DNA of 64,000 bases from Hortaea werneckii (Eukaryota; Ascomycota; Dothideomycetes; Mycosphaerellales; Teratosphaeriaceae): assembly GCA_037044905.1 (NCBI GenBank), contig JBAOKB010000166.1, forward strand, positions 124,001 through 188,000, given 5' to 3'. Below the pieces are notes generated by a model that did no database searches, was not told the DNA's origin, and worked only from the letters and a program-made list of their open reading frames with translations. The translations under genes were made by a program, and so were the position numbers. How positions within the stretch are numbered: the stretch's first letter is position 1; each line of letters opens with the position of its first letter. Below are positions 30,665 through 42,252 of this stretch, piece after piece.

Positions 30665-32140
30665 TTAACCCTTAGCCGCACCAGCCTTGATAAGGATGAT
30701 ATCACCGTCCTCGACGACATAGTCCTTACCCTTCGTCATAACCTTACCCTGTGACTTGACCTCGGCCTCGCTGCCGAGCTCCTTGAGGATGTTGTAAGGG
30801 TAGATGACGGCCTGGATGAAGGTCTTCTCGAAGTCGCCGTGGATAACACCAGCGGCTTGTGGCGCCTTGGTGCCGTTCCGGATTGTCCACTGCCGCACCT
30901 CGTCTGAGCCGGTGGTGAAGAAGGAGCCGAGGTTCATGGACTTGCGCATCGTGGTGATGATCTTGGGCAGGGAAGACTTGGCCCCGACCTTTTCGCACTC
31001 CTCGTCGATCTCCTTCTGGCTCTCGAACCGCGTCAGGCGGTCTTCGAAGGAGACGGAGATCGGGATGATGGGGTCGCCTGGGCGTGGGACTTTGTCCACT
31101 CAGCGATCTTAGGCAGGTGCTTGTTCTTTTGGCGGATGTAGTCCCGCTCGGACAGGTTGACGAGGTAGACAACTGGCTTGGCGGAGAGGAGGAAGAGTGG
31201 GTTAATGGTTTCAACCTAGGGTGGTACCCGAGTTAGCTGTTGCTCAGAGTACGAATTGGTAAATATGCTTAGTGTTCATGGGTAGATAGGGTCAGGTGGG
31301 ACATATTCTCATGCTGCCTCTGCGTTGGTATGGTGAGACATTCGAAGAGCTGGGATTATAGAGGTTGGACCTCTTGTTCATCACGAAAACAAATGCGAGT
31401 GAAATGGAGACTGAAAAGTTTTCTTACCTCCTTCGGTGACCAGTCCTGATGTCTGACGTCCTTGCCCTCCTTGAGGATCTCTAGCACCTTCTCAACGGTG
31501 GCCTGCTCTTCTTTCATCTTCTTCATCTCAAGAGTCTGACCTCCTCTCCTGGTCTGCTTGGACAGGTTCTCGAGCGCCTTCTCGGTGAACTCAATGTCCT
31601 TCAAGCGCAGCTCTTCGGAGATAATTTCCAAGTCACGGATGGGGTCGACATCACCCTCGACGTGGATAATCTCGGCATCGTCGAAGCAACGTACCACCTG
31701 GAAGATGGCATCGACGGCTCTAATGTGAGACAAGAAAGCGTTACCGAGACCGGCACCGGTGGAAGCACCGTGGGTGAGACCAGCAATGTCGTACACGGTC
31801 AAGTTAGAGGGGACCTCTGACTTGGGCTTGTAGTGGCTGCATAGCCAGTCGAACCGCTCGTCAGGGACGACGACACGTGCTTCTTCTGGGTTGATGGTGG
31901 CGTAGGGGAAGTTGGCTGGGTTACCAAGCTGGCACTTGGTGAGGGCCTGGAAGAAAGTGGATTTACCCACGTTGGCTAGACCGACCTGTGGAGAGATGTC
32001 AGCGTGACCATGGTCGTGGATAGTGCGCGGAGCACGCACATTGCAGGCGCCGTCGTCGTACATACGATCCCACTCTTGAGATTGTTGCCGGGCCGTCCCA
32101 GCATCACCTTCTCCTGCTTGACCTCCTTCTTGGGCGCCAT
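30665..32140 (-). CDS. OLA1: Obg-like ATPase Ola1 (YchF family), one frameshift
   Basis: Three exons: 32140-32066 (MAPKKEVKQEKVMLGRPGNN), 31985-31428 and 31215-30665, with 80-nt (GTATGT/CCACAG) and 212-nt introns. The P-loop GLANVGKSTFFQALTK begins exactly at exon 2. The G2/G3-type motifs NFPYATINPEEARV and YDIAGLTHGAS and the G4-region helix of the YchF family are present, with a C-terminal TGS domain (DFEKTFIQAVIYPYNILKE, GKDYVVEDGDIILIKAGAAK). YchF proteins hydrolyse ATP and bind ribosomes. In exon 3 the frame breaks near 31077: LPKIAEWTKSHAQ passes to GDPIIPISVSFEDRLT if one G is missing from a GGG run. It is otherwise a normal protein of about 394 residues. Confidence 0.95.
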
Positions 32141-32758
32141 CTTCTTCTTGCTTTTGCTGGCGTAGGGCCGGGCAAAGACAGTAGTCTTGGCGAGGTGAAG
32201 CTCAATGCGGGAGTGTGTAACGCCTCGCTGGGAGCAGTGAAAAGCAGAGCCTGCTGCGGGGAATGGGAAGAAGAGAAGAGGAAGGGGAAGGATCGGAAGA
32301 AAGACACCTTGACGACTATGACCTGTCGTCGCAATAGGAAGGAAGGGAGGAAGAGTCTTTTCAGTACTAACCCAAGGAAGGTGAAGTGGGCGCGGTGGAG
32401 GGAGTGGGATTTAGAATGACGCTGTTGTGCGTGTGGTGGCCGAAAGATTTCTCAGCTCCCTGCAACTTTGACCTGCTGGAGATTGCCTGCGGGGCCCCCG
32501 CTCCAGCTGCTTTCGGGAGAGCCTCAGGCAGAAGCATGCGGCACCTGCCTACACTAGGTAGGTAGACCTCCTACAACCTGTGAACGACATTAAAGCGCCT
32601 GTGCTCGCCGTAGACCTCACCTTTACGAGAGCGCTGAGGTCCCTGATTGCCACACCACTCTTGCTTCTCACAGTCCTTTCAGTAGCATTGCGAGGCATCA
32701 AAAGAAACCCGGGGTGATCCTTGCATCCAGTCATTTCACTCGTCGCTCGTCTCCCGAC
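32141..32758. promoter_or_regulatory. divergent promoter region OLA1 / TRS65
   Basis: 618 nt between divergent start codons. The first part is purine-rich on the plus strand (GGAAGGAAGGG-like). No specific element is claimed. Confidence 0.5.
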
Positions 32759-34590
32759 ATGGACCTGGACGAGCCAAGCAAGGAGCGTTTCTCTACCCTA
32801 GCCAAGGGCGCCTATCTAGATGTCCTGCTCCCCAGAACATCTGCGTTCGATGCGGAATCCGTCCTGCAGAAGGGTTCTGCCGATGAACTGGGAAAGGTCT
32901 CCGTCAGACGAAATCTATTCTTCGGTAAGCATAGATGCACCCACCCCGAGAACAAGCGGCTTACTGAGACGCAGATGTGTAGATGAAAAGGCCAGCGTTC
33001 AGTTGGTGCTAAAGACCCGGCAACTCGCGAACAAGTCCAATCCCTGTTACCACGACTGGAAGTTGCTCTTGCAGCCCACGCTACGGATGCTGTGCCTCAA
33101 GCTAAAGGCAATAATGTCTCGCCTTCAGCCAAGCATGACTTGACCTCGATTACGCTAGCAGGCTCAAAGGCTTCTGAGGCGTTGGTTGTCGCTGACTACA
33201 CATACGTTGTCTGGAAATTGGAGCTTCACATTCCCTGGCCACGAACACGCCTGCAACGCCCAGCAATCTATTTCACTGCCACTCTCACACTCGGCAACAC
33301 TGCTTCAGAAAGCACGCCGAAAGATTCAGTAAAAACCTTCCTACCTCCGTATGAACCGCTACCCGCAAATGTACTTCAACCATTGAACTCCGAGGCATCC
33401 TTAAAAGGCAAAGACATCTTCTTGCCTGAAGACAGAATCACCAAAGTGGCACCGAAGCCACCCAAGAAGGACGAATCTCTAAGGCCGGTTCGCGGCGCAA
33501 CAAAGAGAGCATTCCCAGTCATGCCGGCGCTTTTCACGCGTATGTCTTATGCGACTGTGCCAGATGGCACCGTTGCTACTCTAACGATCGAGACCAGCCA
33601 CACTGTTGCGGGAAAGTTCCGCCTGAGCAAGGTCGACGTGACTGCTCGTCTCAATGACTCTATCGCTGAGATAGACAAGATCATACCGGGAAGCCTAACT
33701 GCTCTGGAGTGGCCACTAATGATGCATCCTGATGAAGAGGTGTCGTTGCTGTATCGCATAGCACCCGAGGACGGTCTTCAGCTCTCTGCCAAGACCATAT
33801 CTTTGACTGTGAATGTGCATGCCACTCTAGAGCTCGAAAATGGTTCTAGTGTCAATCTTGACATGGTATGGCACCCAGAGAAACACTCCCTACCGACGAC
33901 CCACGAACCGCGTTACAAATGGTCGCCACCTTCACCTCACCAGTCAATGCCATCGACACAAAATACAGCGGAAGCTTCTTCTTCCGAGAAGACCCCAGCA
34001 AGATCTAGGTCATCCGTGACATCAGATCATGGACTGATATTTCCTTTACTGCCCCTTCTACTGTTAAGCAGCAGCGAGACATGCAAATCAAAGTACAGTG
34101 CACGAATAACAGTCGCAACAGCCGAAATCTGGCAGTGATATACGACCAATCAATTCGGCAACAGGGTCTTCAGGCCTCGGACGATTCAAAATCACCCGCG
34201 GGCGTGACAAGTGCACATGACGATCCTGTGCCGAACCCGAAGGCACGCTCAAATGTCTTCTGCAACTCGCCGGACGTTCGCATTGGCCTGCTGGCCCCAG
34301 GAGCGACATTCGAAAGTGAGATGGAGTTTTTCGTCAACGATCTTGGACTGCTTGATCTCGGAAGTATCAAGATTCTTGATCTGGATACTAACCAGACTGT
34401 CGATGTGAGCGAGCTACCGGACATCATTTCAGTTGAGGCATCTGCAGAGGACCCTCCGTTTGAGCCCAGAGGTTCCGTCCCAAGACGCGATGATGCCATC
34501 GGGAGAAAAATCGCCTATGAAACGGAGAGATGGCGGCAAGAGACGCAACAATGGATGGCACATAGAGCAAAGTCAAGTACAGTCGAATAA
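32759..34590 (+). CDS. TRS65: TRAPP II complex subunit Trs65-like, two frameshifts
   Basis: Exon 1 is 32759-32924 (MDLDEPSKERFSTLAKGAYL) and exon 2 starts at 32983 after a 58-nt intron (GTAAGC/GTGTAG). Conserved reading continues DEKASVQLVLK, then after a one-base shift at 33011-33013 (an A run) DPATREQVQSLLPRLEVALA and the long middle (YTYVVWKLELHIPWPRTRLQ, FTRMSYATVPDGTVATLTIE). A second shift at 34040-34042 (a T run) passes DHGLI to FTAPSTVKQQRDMQIKVQC. The C-terminal immunoglobulin-like part holds LLAPGATFESEMEFFVNDLG. Trs65 helps assemble TRAPP II, the Ypt31/32 exchange factor at late Golgi. The family call rests on the C-terminal block. It ends 12 nt from the convergent dehydrogenase gene. 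Confidence 0.8.
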
Positions 34591-34602
34591 GCGTCAAGCA
34601 AT

Positions 34603-36225
34603 CTAAAGCTTCGATGACCCAGCAGGCCTCTCCAGCTCTTTCGTCTTGCGCTGGTAGTTCTTGGCTAATTGTCGGATCATAAGATCTAGCATCACGTCTT
34701 CCGATCCGCCGGGTATCCTATTGCCGTTCACCTCTCGCCACATACGTTCCGCTACTTCACCCTGGCCGGATCGCGTATATCCTGGCAGACGTTAGCCCAT
34801 TCCATCTCCAACGAGAAGCTGCGGAAGGGAAAACACATACCATTGCCACCGAACAGCAGAACAGCGCAATCCGCGCATTCCTTCAGCACAACCCCTGCAT
34901 TAGCCTTGGCTGCAGCGGTCAAGCCACCAAGCTCTATGTCGGCCTCTTCTTTCTTCATGTTGCACATTTGGTACACGAACTGCTCGATCCATGCCCATTG
35001 GCTTTCCAGTAGCGACCCAGCTTTCGCCAGGCGATGTCGGACTACAGGCTGCTCCATAAGCGTCTTGCCGAACGCCTCCCGCTTCAAGCAGTAAGCGAAT
35101 GCAGAGCTCAGAGCTACTCGGGCTTGTCGAGTGGTGCCGATGGCGATTGTTAAGCGCTCGTGGTTGAAGTTGGTCCTGGTGTTTAAGTCAGATTGGGGCC
35201 GCAGTGTTAATTTGTCCTTAGCTACCTAACCAAACAGAGAGCCCAGGACAACTCTCCAAAAACAAAAAAAAAAACAGGAAAAAAAGGGAACTCACATGAT
35301 ATATCGCATCCCCATCCCCTCCTCTCCAATCAAATTCTCCACCGGCACCTCAACATCATCCAGCTCGATAAAAGTCGTCCCAGCACTGACCTGGCCCGAG
35401 ACTTTCAGCCGCCGCATCTCCACGCCCGGGTAATTCTTCAAGGGCACCACCATCAACGAAAGACCGCCTGGCCCTTCACCCCCGGTTCTCACCGCCATCG
35501 AAGCATAATCCGACCAAATCCCATTAGTAATCCACTTCTTCGTCCCATTAATCACATATTTCTTCCCATCCGCACTCTTCTTCGCCGTGGTCTTAATGTT
35601 CGCCACATCGCTACCCGCATCCGGCTCCGTAATCGCTATACAGAATCGCGTCTTCCCGTGGAAAGCATCAGGTAGGAACCGCTGCTGGAGCTGTGGACTC
35701 CCGAACTTGATCACGGGCGGAGTCCGAATGCGATTCCCGTCGTCATCGACGCCCCGGCCCGGACATCCCGTTCCGGATCATTTCGTCGCTGTAGATTAGG
35801 TTGTGGAAGTAGGTGAAGTCTTCCACTTTCACGGCCCCGAGGATGTCGTGGATCCCGGCTTCTTTGAGCTGGCGGACTGGGAGTGGGGACGGTAGAGTCG
35901 GGATTAACATGTTGTGTTTGGCGAAGGTCTCGAAGAGGCTGACCGATTTGACTTGTAAGCTGAATTCCTTGTTGATAGGAAGAGAATCGATTGAGATTAT
36001 TTTCCTTTTGGTGTTGCCGGATGGCGAGGGTACTTACTGTGGCGGTACGGTTTCCTCTCGATCCCAATCCCACGCGTACGGCGTCAGGTGCTCTGAGATG
36101 AAGTCACGGCATACTTTCTGCCATTTCCGTAGTTCAGGCGTATAATAAGGAGATGGCAATCCGCATAAGTAGGGCGGATCGCTAAATGGAACTGGCGTCG
36201 TTCCTGATGCGGTCGTGCCTGCCAT
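34603..36225 (-). CDS. acyl-CoA dehydrogenase, two frameshifts
   Basis: Four exons: 36225-36038, 35959-35296, 35175-34841 and 34781-34603, about 455 residues. Splices are GTAAGT/TTCAG, GTGAGT/ACCAG and GTATGT/GCCAG. Family blocks: RKWQKVCRDFISEHLTPYAW, FAKHNMLIPTLPSP, the FAD/substrate loop FCIAITEPDAGSDVANIKTT, KKWITNGIWSDYASMAVRTG, NHERLTIAIGTTRQARVAL, LLFGGNG and the C-terminal helix GQGEVAERMWREVNGNRIPG. These flavoproteins desaturate acyl-CoAs and pass electrons to ETF. Two missing bases are needed in exon 2, in the C run at 35752-35755 and the G run at 35719-35720, to join IYSDEMIRNGMSGPG to PPVIKFGSPQLQQRFL. The subfamily (substrate) is unclear, and no clear targeting signal is seen. 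Confidence 0.92.
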
Positions 36226-36753
36226 TTTTCGAATAGGCGTTGGTTGAGAGTTGCAATGAACGGTTGGATTTGTCTTCCTTGCTTCTGTTCTATTTGTAAA
36301 ATACCTGTGTATTTAGTTACTGTCTGATCAAAACATCATTCGAGGTTTTATGATAGCTGCAGGGGAGAGGTCGGCTCTGCAGATGCGGAGTGGAGACACA
36401 TCTACCGAGGTCATTCATGGAGAAACCCGGTGCAACATCTATCGTAACGCGGATCCGGGGCGACTTCACGTGCTGCTACTGTACCTTCTATGTTTCATGC
36501 CTAGGTAGTTCATGGGCTTGATACAGTATGTGTGCAATGTCAAAGCTGTCGGACGATGTCTCGACCAGTTCCGCAATATTCTTTGAATCGCATGATCTGA
36601 AAAGTGTTGAATGACACGCAGCGCCGCAGCAGGCTCTGCACACATGCATTGGAAGAGTCTTGCTGGTAAAGGACCATCCATTACAATGCATCAACGATAA
36701 AGCCCACCGCTTGCAGTATGATACCCATGCTCGCTTTGCAACACAAACTGCCT
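36226..36753. other. intergenic, nothing seen
   Basis: 528 nt between the dehydrogenase start and the 3' end of the small gene upstream of it. Short frames only. Confidence 0.55.
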
Positions 36754-37166
36754 TCATGCTTCTTTCCCGTCGTCCTGAGAAGTCTTCAGAACACCATGAA
36801 TCTTCAAAGCATCAATAGCTTCCACAGTCCATTCCTGGCAACGACGGAGCGGTTCCTTTGGATAGAGTCTCTTGGGCCCTTCGAACTGTTTCTTGGGCGG
36901 CGGTATGGACTGGCAGACTTGCCGAAATTGATCGAGGTCGGCCTTGTCCACTGCTCCCAAAAGCGTCATGTCTTCTTGGCTGTACGACACATCTGGGAAC
37001 GTGATCTCTTTTCCTCATACAACATGCCTTGCGCAATGGTTCCGGTGACATGGAAGATGCGACCGGACGTGCCGATGTTGGTCTCGACAAAGATCGCATG
37101 ATGGTCTCTTGGCATGCCTGGGCTTTCTGCTTTGTACACTTTGAAGGAAGTGACAGGTTCATTCAT
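36754..37166 (-). CDS. small fungal protein of unknown function, one frameshift
   Basis: Starts MNEPVTSFKVYKAESPGMPR at 37166. After GRIFHVTGTIAQGMLYEEK the frame must change by one base in an A run near 37010 to continue EITFPDVSYSQEDMTLLGAV, and it ends at 36754 after CQEWTVEAIDALKIHGVLK, about 137 residues in total. The layout (an HHAIFVET-type first strand, IFHVTGT, then a C-terminal CQEWT helix) recalls a widespread family of small ascomycete proteins without known function. The assignment is from memory and tentative. Coding status is supported because the two frames join at a homopolymer into one smooth protein. Confidence 0.6.
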
Positions 37167-37760
37167 CCTGGCTTGGTGAAGACAATTTTGGAGTGAAATT
37201 TGATTGTAGAAACTCGGTCAATATTCGAATAGAGGTGTTTGTTGAATACCTGATATGTAGGGAAGTCAAAATGTGTTCGAATTGTGGTGGAAGGACCCAG
37301 CGGCTTTATCGACACTTGCTGCCTACCCCCTCGCATGCACTTGCCCTTTTAAGACCGGCTATTCTTGTAGGTTGTGATACGTGAAGGGCTATGTATCTGA
37401 ATGCGTGTGAAAGGTGAATAGCTGCGGATATAAGCGCAGCCAATACAATTCTTTAGCAGCCGCTAAAGAACATCAGCCATCACTTCATGGCCAAGCAACT
37501 CGCCACCCTCACGCATCCAGTGACTTAAAGACTAGAAAGTTCATAAGCCTAGCAAAATGAATGCCATTATGAAGCAGCGGTGATGTCCAAGTAAGCATGA
37601 CAAAGAGCACCAAAGCGAGCGCGAAAGACTTTACCGCCGAGAGCATTCCAAATCTTTTAGTTGATAATGTGAGACAATCTCTGAACGACGTTCCAGGTTA
37701 CAAAAGTCGAGATCAGGCATAAGACAAAATGCAACAGTCGCTTTTGGCAGCGTCTGAAAT
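37167..37760. other. intergenic, nothing seen
   Basis: 594 nt between two minus-strand genes. Includes a GGCTATTCTTG-type AT-mixed stretch but no gene-like frame. Confidence 0.55.
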
Positions 37761-38658
37761 CTAGTACCCCATCTCGATGTACAAACGTTCGAAACATTCA
37801 GCCTGTGCATCTTGCGGCTCAGGCACATCACGCAGGCATAGACACCAATCGTCCGCCCACCTCCCTAGAGATAAGTACGCAGAACAGTACCCAAAGTAAT
37901 TTGGGGGTACCACCCGGAAGCTTCCCAGTCGATGATATAAACATGCAACTCAGAATCTTCAAGCCCCTCATCTCTCTCCTTTGGACGTCTATCAATCAAA
38001 ATGTTCTTCCGTTGAAAATCGCAATGGCTGAACGTCGGATCACTGCTCGTAAAGACTCGCGGCAGGCATCTTCGCAGGTACTCAGCCGCCCGAAAGGCAA
38101 GCCACCATCACCTACATATCTATTGACCATAGCCTCGATCAAAGTGGCGTCGTTGTCGAACGGGCCCCCGTTTGTATATCCAGGCTGATTTGAATCGAAT
38201 AGGACATGCAACAAAGGTCGACCGCCCAGACTACTGTAGTGGGCAGGCGGCGGTAACTGGCGAAGCTGCTTAAGGTCCTCTCGTAACGTTGCAATGATTG
38301 ACTTCTTTTCCAGATCGCTCAGCCCCGGCCATAAAGACACTAGCGTCTGAGCATGGATCCGCTCCATGACTATGTAGTAGAAGGGCCTGTTTTCTTCCGA
38401 GACGATCGAATAGAGGGCGTATACACGCGGAACTCGCACACTAGTGCGTTCACGCAAGAAGAGCAGGTTCTCCCCTTCTAGGAGATTCACGTGGCCTCCG
38501 TACTTGACGACGAAGTGTTCGCCTACGCTGACGATTCGGCGGTCTTTGAAGTTGTCGACGAGGTCCGGGGAAGCATCTATCTCAGCTTCCGAGGGTAAGG
38601 CAGCAGGTATGTCGGCCGCGAAATACGGAAGAGCAATCGTAGTAGCCATGGATGACAC
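37761..38658 (-). CDS. APH-type phosphotransferase / kinase-like protein, two frameshifts
   Basis: Reads from MSSMATTIALPYFAADIP at 38658 to a TAG at 37761, about 299 residues once two single missing bases are allowed. The N-lobe has the ATP Lys in EHFVVKYGGHVNLLEGENL and the hinge FYYIVMERIHAQTL. The catalytic loop is FSHCDFQRKNILI (HxDxxxxN) and the metal Asp is in YIIDWEASGWYP, the APH/choline-kinase-like pattern common in large fungal families. Shift 1 joins GDGGLPF to RAAEYLRRCLPRVF in a T run near 38092. Shift 2 joins WEASGWYP to NYFGYCSAYLSLGRWADDW in a C run near 37908. The substrate is unknown. All catalytic residues are present, which argues for an intact gene with sequence errors. 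Confidence 0.82.
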
Positions 38659-39710
38659 TCAAGCGGTGGCGGGTGTAAGGAATGCGTGATGAGTCCTGGC
38701 TTGCAGGAATTGGTCGGGATGACTGTAGAAGTTGTATCCGCATGTTCACAAATGGAGTGTGCATTAAATCAAGGGAACGTGTCATCGTGCTTGTGCGTCG
38801 ATGTTGTTGCCTTGCCAAGTGGAAGGTTGTCCATGAGCTACCAGAACCAGAAAGCGCCCAGTCGTTTGATTGGATGCCACCCCAATCGCCCCACAATTTG
38901 TCTATCTATGTATGTGCACGTAGGAAGTAGGAGCAAAGGCATAGTAGCACACTCCAGAGCACCATCAGGTTGTCATTCTGCCCACGTCCTAAGCTCCTTT
39001 CGTTTCTGTCGATAACCTTGCTCGATCGAGCCCTCATATGCCTTACGGCACCGTACACTCCCAATCCTACAAACCCATGGAATCAACGCAGAATATGCAA
39101 GAAAGAGCATCAAGGTGACTCATGAAAACATTTCATTGCTCATCGAGAAAGAAGGCGAAAGCCTCCTTCCTCCATAACTCGTGCACTATTGGATATCCGA
39201 ATTCAAGCTGCCAAAAAACCAACTAATCATGACCGCTCCGACATGGCGCTGTGCGAACCCGTCTGCTCACCATCATCAACAATATGATATTGTTTCGGCC
39301 GTGTCGATTCCACGTAAAGTGCATACTCCGCTCTCCACCGCCCCCTCCCCGGTGCCAGGCAAAAGAATAATGCCGATCATCCAGTTTCCCGGGTTTTACG
39401 AACTCCTTCGCCCCGTCTGTCACATCCTAGCAAGCATTACCAGGACCTTCGACGGGAAAGCTGCGACCCCCATAGTCAAATTCCCGCCAGCGGACATGCG
39501 GAGCGAAGTGACCCCTTCTCAGGACTCCCTCTCGGCGTGCTCCGCTCCAACAAAGGCGGGTGGACAATACTCCAAGCTCATACGGGGGACGTCCCGAGCC
39601 CAAACAGCTCGGTCTCCGTATGCAAGGACCCTAAGCCCCCAAAAAATTGACATTAGCCAAAAGGAGCCTCTCTTGCGCACAAGGAAAATCGTAAAAGGGA
39701 GGAGGAAAAA
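38659..39710. other. intergenic, about 1 kb, no convincing gene
   Basis: Holds the promoter of the APH-like gene and the 3' region of the downstream Zn2Cys6 gene. A plus-strand open frame (39181-39714) lacks motifs and is not called. Confidence 0.5.
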
Positions 39711-42252
39711 CTAATGAGGCGCCTGCTGTGGTTTAGGCGTAATAGCGGACAACGTGCTCGTGATCATACTCTGGATATCCTCCATGCCGCTCGTCTCGAG
39801 CGACTGCATCAGCTCCTGCTGCTGGTCGAGGTTCAGCCCTTCGCCGAACGCGCCGTTGTTCTCGAAGTCCATGTACTGGCTCATGAACGTCGGGTCGAGG
39901 GTCGGGTCGAGGGTCGGGTCGTTGGTGGCGGGGAAAGGGTAGACTTGGCTGTTGGGGTCGAAGACCGGGTTGGTGTATGCGTCGTATGTCGGCATGGAGG
40001 TCTGCGTGGCGTATGCGACCATCGGTGGCTGCGGCGCTGTGCTCCATACTCCGAGCTCTGGGCTGTAGTCCGGCAGTGGGTTGTTGTAGCTGCTCATATT
40101 GAAGTTGGTGGGCTGCTGGAATTGTGGCGCGGATATCTGGGATGGTTGGTCTTCAAAGGATGGTTGATTGCTTAATGATGGTGGAATCGGCATCGCTGGC
40201 GGAGGCGGGGTGGTGAGGGGTGATGCCGCTGTTGGCCGCGTGTTTGGTGGATCGCTCTGGTAAGGCATCGGAGGCGGCGGCTCGACGCTGCGCCTCGCAC
40301 GTTGGTGGAACTGGGCGTGTGGTACCTTGTCCATAGGCGGTGTTGATACAGATGTGTTGCTACTAGCAGTGGCGGGGCTGGTGGTGCGTGAACGATTCAA
40401 GAGCATCCTGATACGCGGTTGGCGAGTTGAATTCAGATGGAGTCGTTGCTGCGATGGGTACATCACAATCTTTTTCGTAGATCTTCAGGATAGCCTCAAT
40501 GAGATTCTGGTACAGTTGCACGGCCGAGGCTACGCCGGGCCAGCGTTCTGACGCAAGCTGTATTGCCTCCATTGCCACATCCAGGTACTGTACTACGTCC
40601 GCTTTAGAGTGCGTTCTGCGGACCTCTACGTAGCTCAGGGACCAGAGCATCGTATTGATCGCCATAAAAATGGATTGCGTAAAGATCCAGGTCAAGTCCA
40701 CGTTTCGGTTCTTAATCTGCCCGCGTTGCATATAGATGTTGTATGCGCAAGCATCGTAGCATTTCAATGCTGAGCTCGCCATTGGTCGAGGAACCTGAGG
40801 TGACGGTCTGTACATAAACACGATCATAGTGTTGTACCGGCCGATGAACCAGACCTTGTCAAGCCCTATGCCTTCGTCAGAGTTTGGAGCGGCGTCACGC
40901 CACGCGCAGAGCTTAGCGTCCATTTCATGGAACCAACTATCGTTGTCATCTTTTGGCTCGGAACGTTTTCGCTGATACAATTTACGGCGGATTTCCAGCT
41001 GAAGCAATCGCATTTTGAAGAAATGTATTGCGATCCACTTCTTCAGAGTCGGCCTCGGAGCAATGGGATCGACAGCGTCTGGAGTGATGTATTTATCATC
41101 GCAAGTCTCGAACCATGCGACGTCAATGTGTTCGTGGCTTGTCGCTAGTATCGCCGGCCTTCCAAGTGAATGTGCCAGGCCGCAATCCATAACAAATATG
41201 CACCAGAAGAGTCGGCGCCGCATGTCCATCTCAAGAAAGTTAGGTTTCCCATCTGCACGGGTGCGCGTGACCGTCTTTTCCTCATTGTAGCCGAGAGCTT
41301 GCGCCAGGCGGACGGCTATGCCAACAATGTAGTAGATGGCTGTTCGCGTCGGCGTAAGCAATGAGTATTCCGCCATAAGCGCGAAACACTGCAAGGTCCG
41401 CATGTCCATTGGCCGTACTACGGGCTCCATGTACGTGAGCGCGGCCAAGTAGTAGCTGTCAGCAAGACCAGCATACTGCGTGTCCATCTTCTGCAAGCTA
41501 ATGGCAAGCACCATGCGACAGAGGAAATTCTGGTATGGGGAAGCCTCTTCGCCGCGCTCGTATACCGCGTCAATGTCCTTGTCCAAGGTTGGCTCGTGCA
41601 AGGCAGGATACATCGGCTGGACCTTCAGCTTATAAAGCTGAATCAGGAGGTCTGTCAGGTTCCTGTTCGGCAACTCGTTCGCGGCGACATCGCTGATCAA
41701 CGGGTAGATCTTTGAGGTCGGCTTGGCCTGCTCTTGCTGATATATTTCTTTAATCTGCCGCGCGCGCTGTTCGGGAACAATATCCTTGATACTTTTGGAA
41801 TCGGTGAACTGCTTCGCCAGCTGCATGACCAGCCTCGTGATGGCGATACCGCTGGAGGGACCGAGGAACTTGGACTCTTTCGCATCGTACATGCGCACAT
41901 CGGCGGCACGCATCATGGCCTCTGGGTCCTCCGCGCTGTCCTCGCCCTCCACCCTCTCCAGCTCTTCTTCCAGCTCGCGCACCTTGTGCTGCAGGTAGAC
42001 GACATAATTCCGGTTGACGTTGTGGCCTTTGCTCGAATCGTAGTATTCGCATACCGAGCTCGTCCGGTCACACGGCCCACATTTGGGAAGGCCTGGGTCG
42101 CATCGTGTCTTGCGCTGGCGACAACGTGTACAGGCGGTTAAAGTGTGCGCCACCTGGGATGGAGATCCTTCGGTAGACCCCTCGGTCTTGAGTGCGGGCT
42201 TGCCTCGTGAGGCGGCCACTGTGTGCCTGACAGAAGCCGGCTGGGGGGCCAT
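39711..42252 (-). CDS. Zn2Cys6 transcription factor with coiled coil, one frameshift
   Basis: The zinc cluster ACTRCRQRKTRCDPGLPKC continues GPCDRTSSVC, with Cys at 41, 44, 51, 58, 61 and 68. It is followed by a linker and coiled coil (YVVYLQHKVRELEEELERVE) and the fungal_trans domain (YYIVGIAVRLAQALGYNEEK, DMRRRLFWCIFVMDCGLAHS). The first frame stops at 40363, but a second frame from about 40390 to 39711 reads as a continuous C-terminal activation-type region (SVSTPPMDKVPHAQFHQRAR, PLPDYSPELGVWST, YMDFENNGAFGEGLNLDQQQ), so a one-base shift near 40375-40400 is likely. This shift is an extra base rather than a missing one. An internal LDPTLDPT duplication is visible near 39895-39925. It is divergent from a second Zn2Cys6 gene. 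Targets unknown. Confidence 0.87.

Noticed and set aside
39181..39714. 177-codon plus-strand frame in the 3' flank of the Zn2Cys6 gene
   Set aside because: No recognisable family, mixed composition and third-position use not gene-like.
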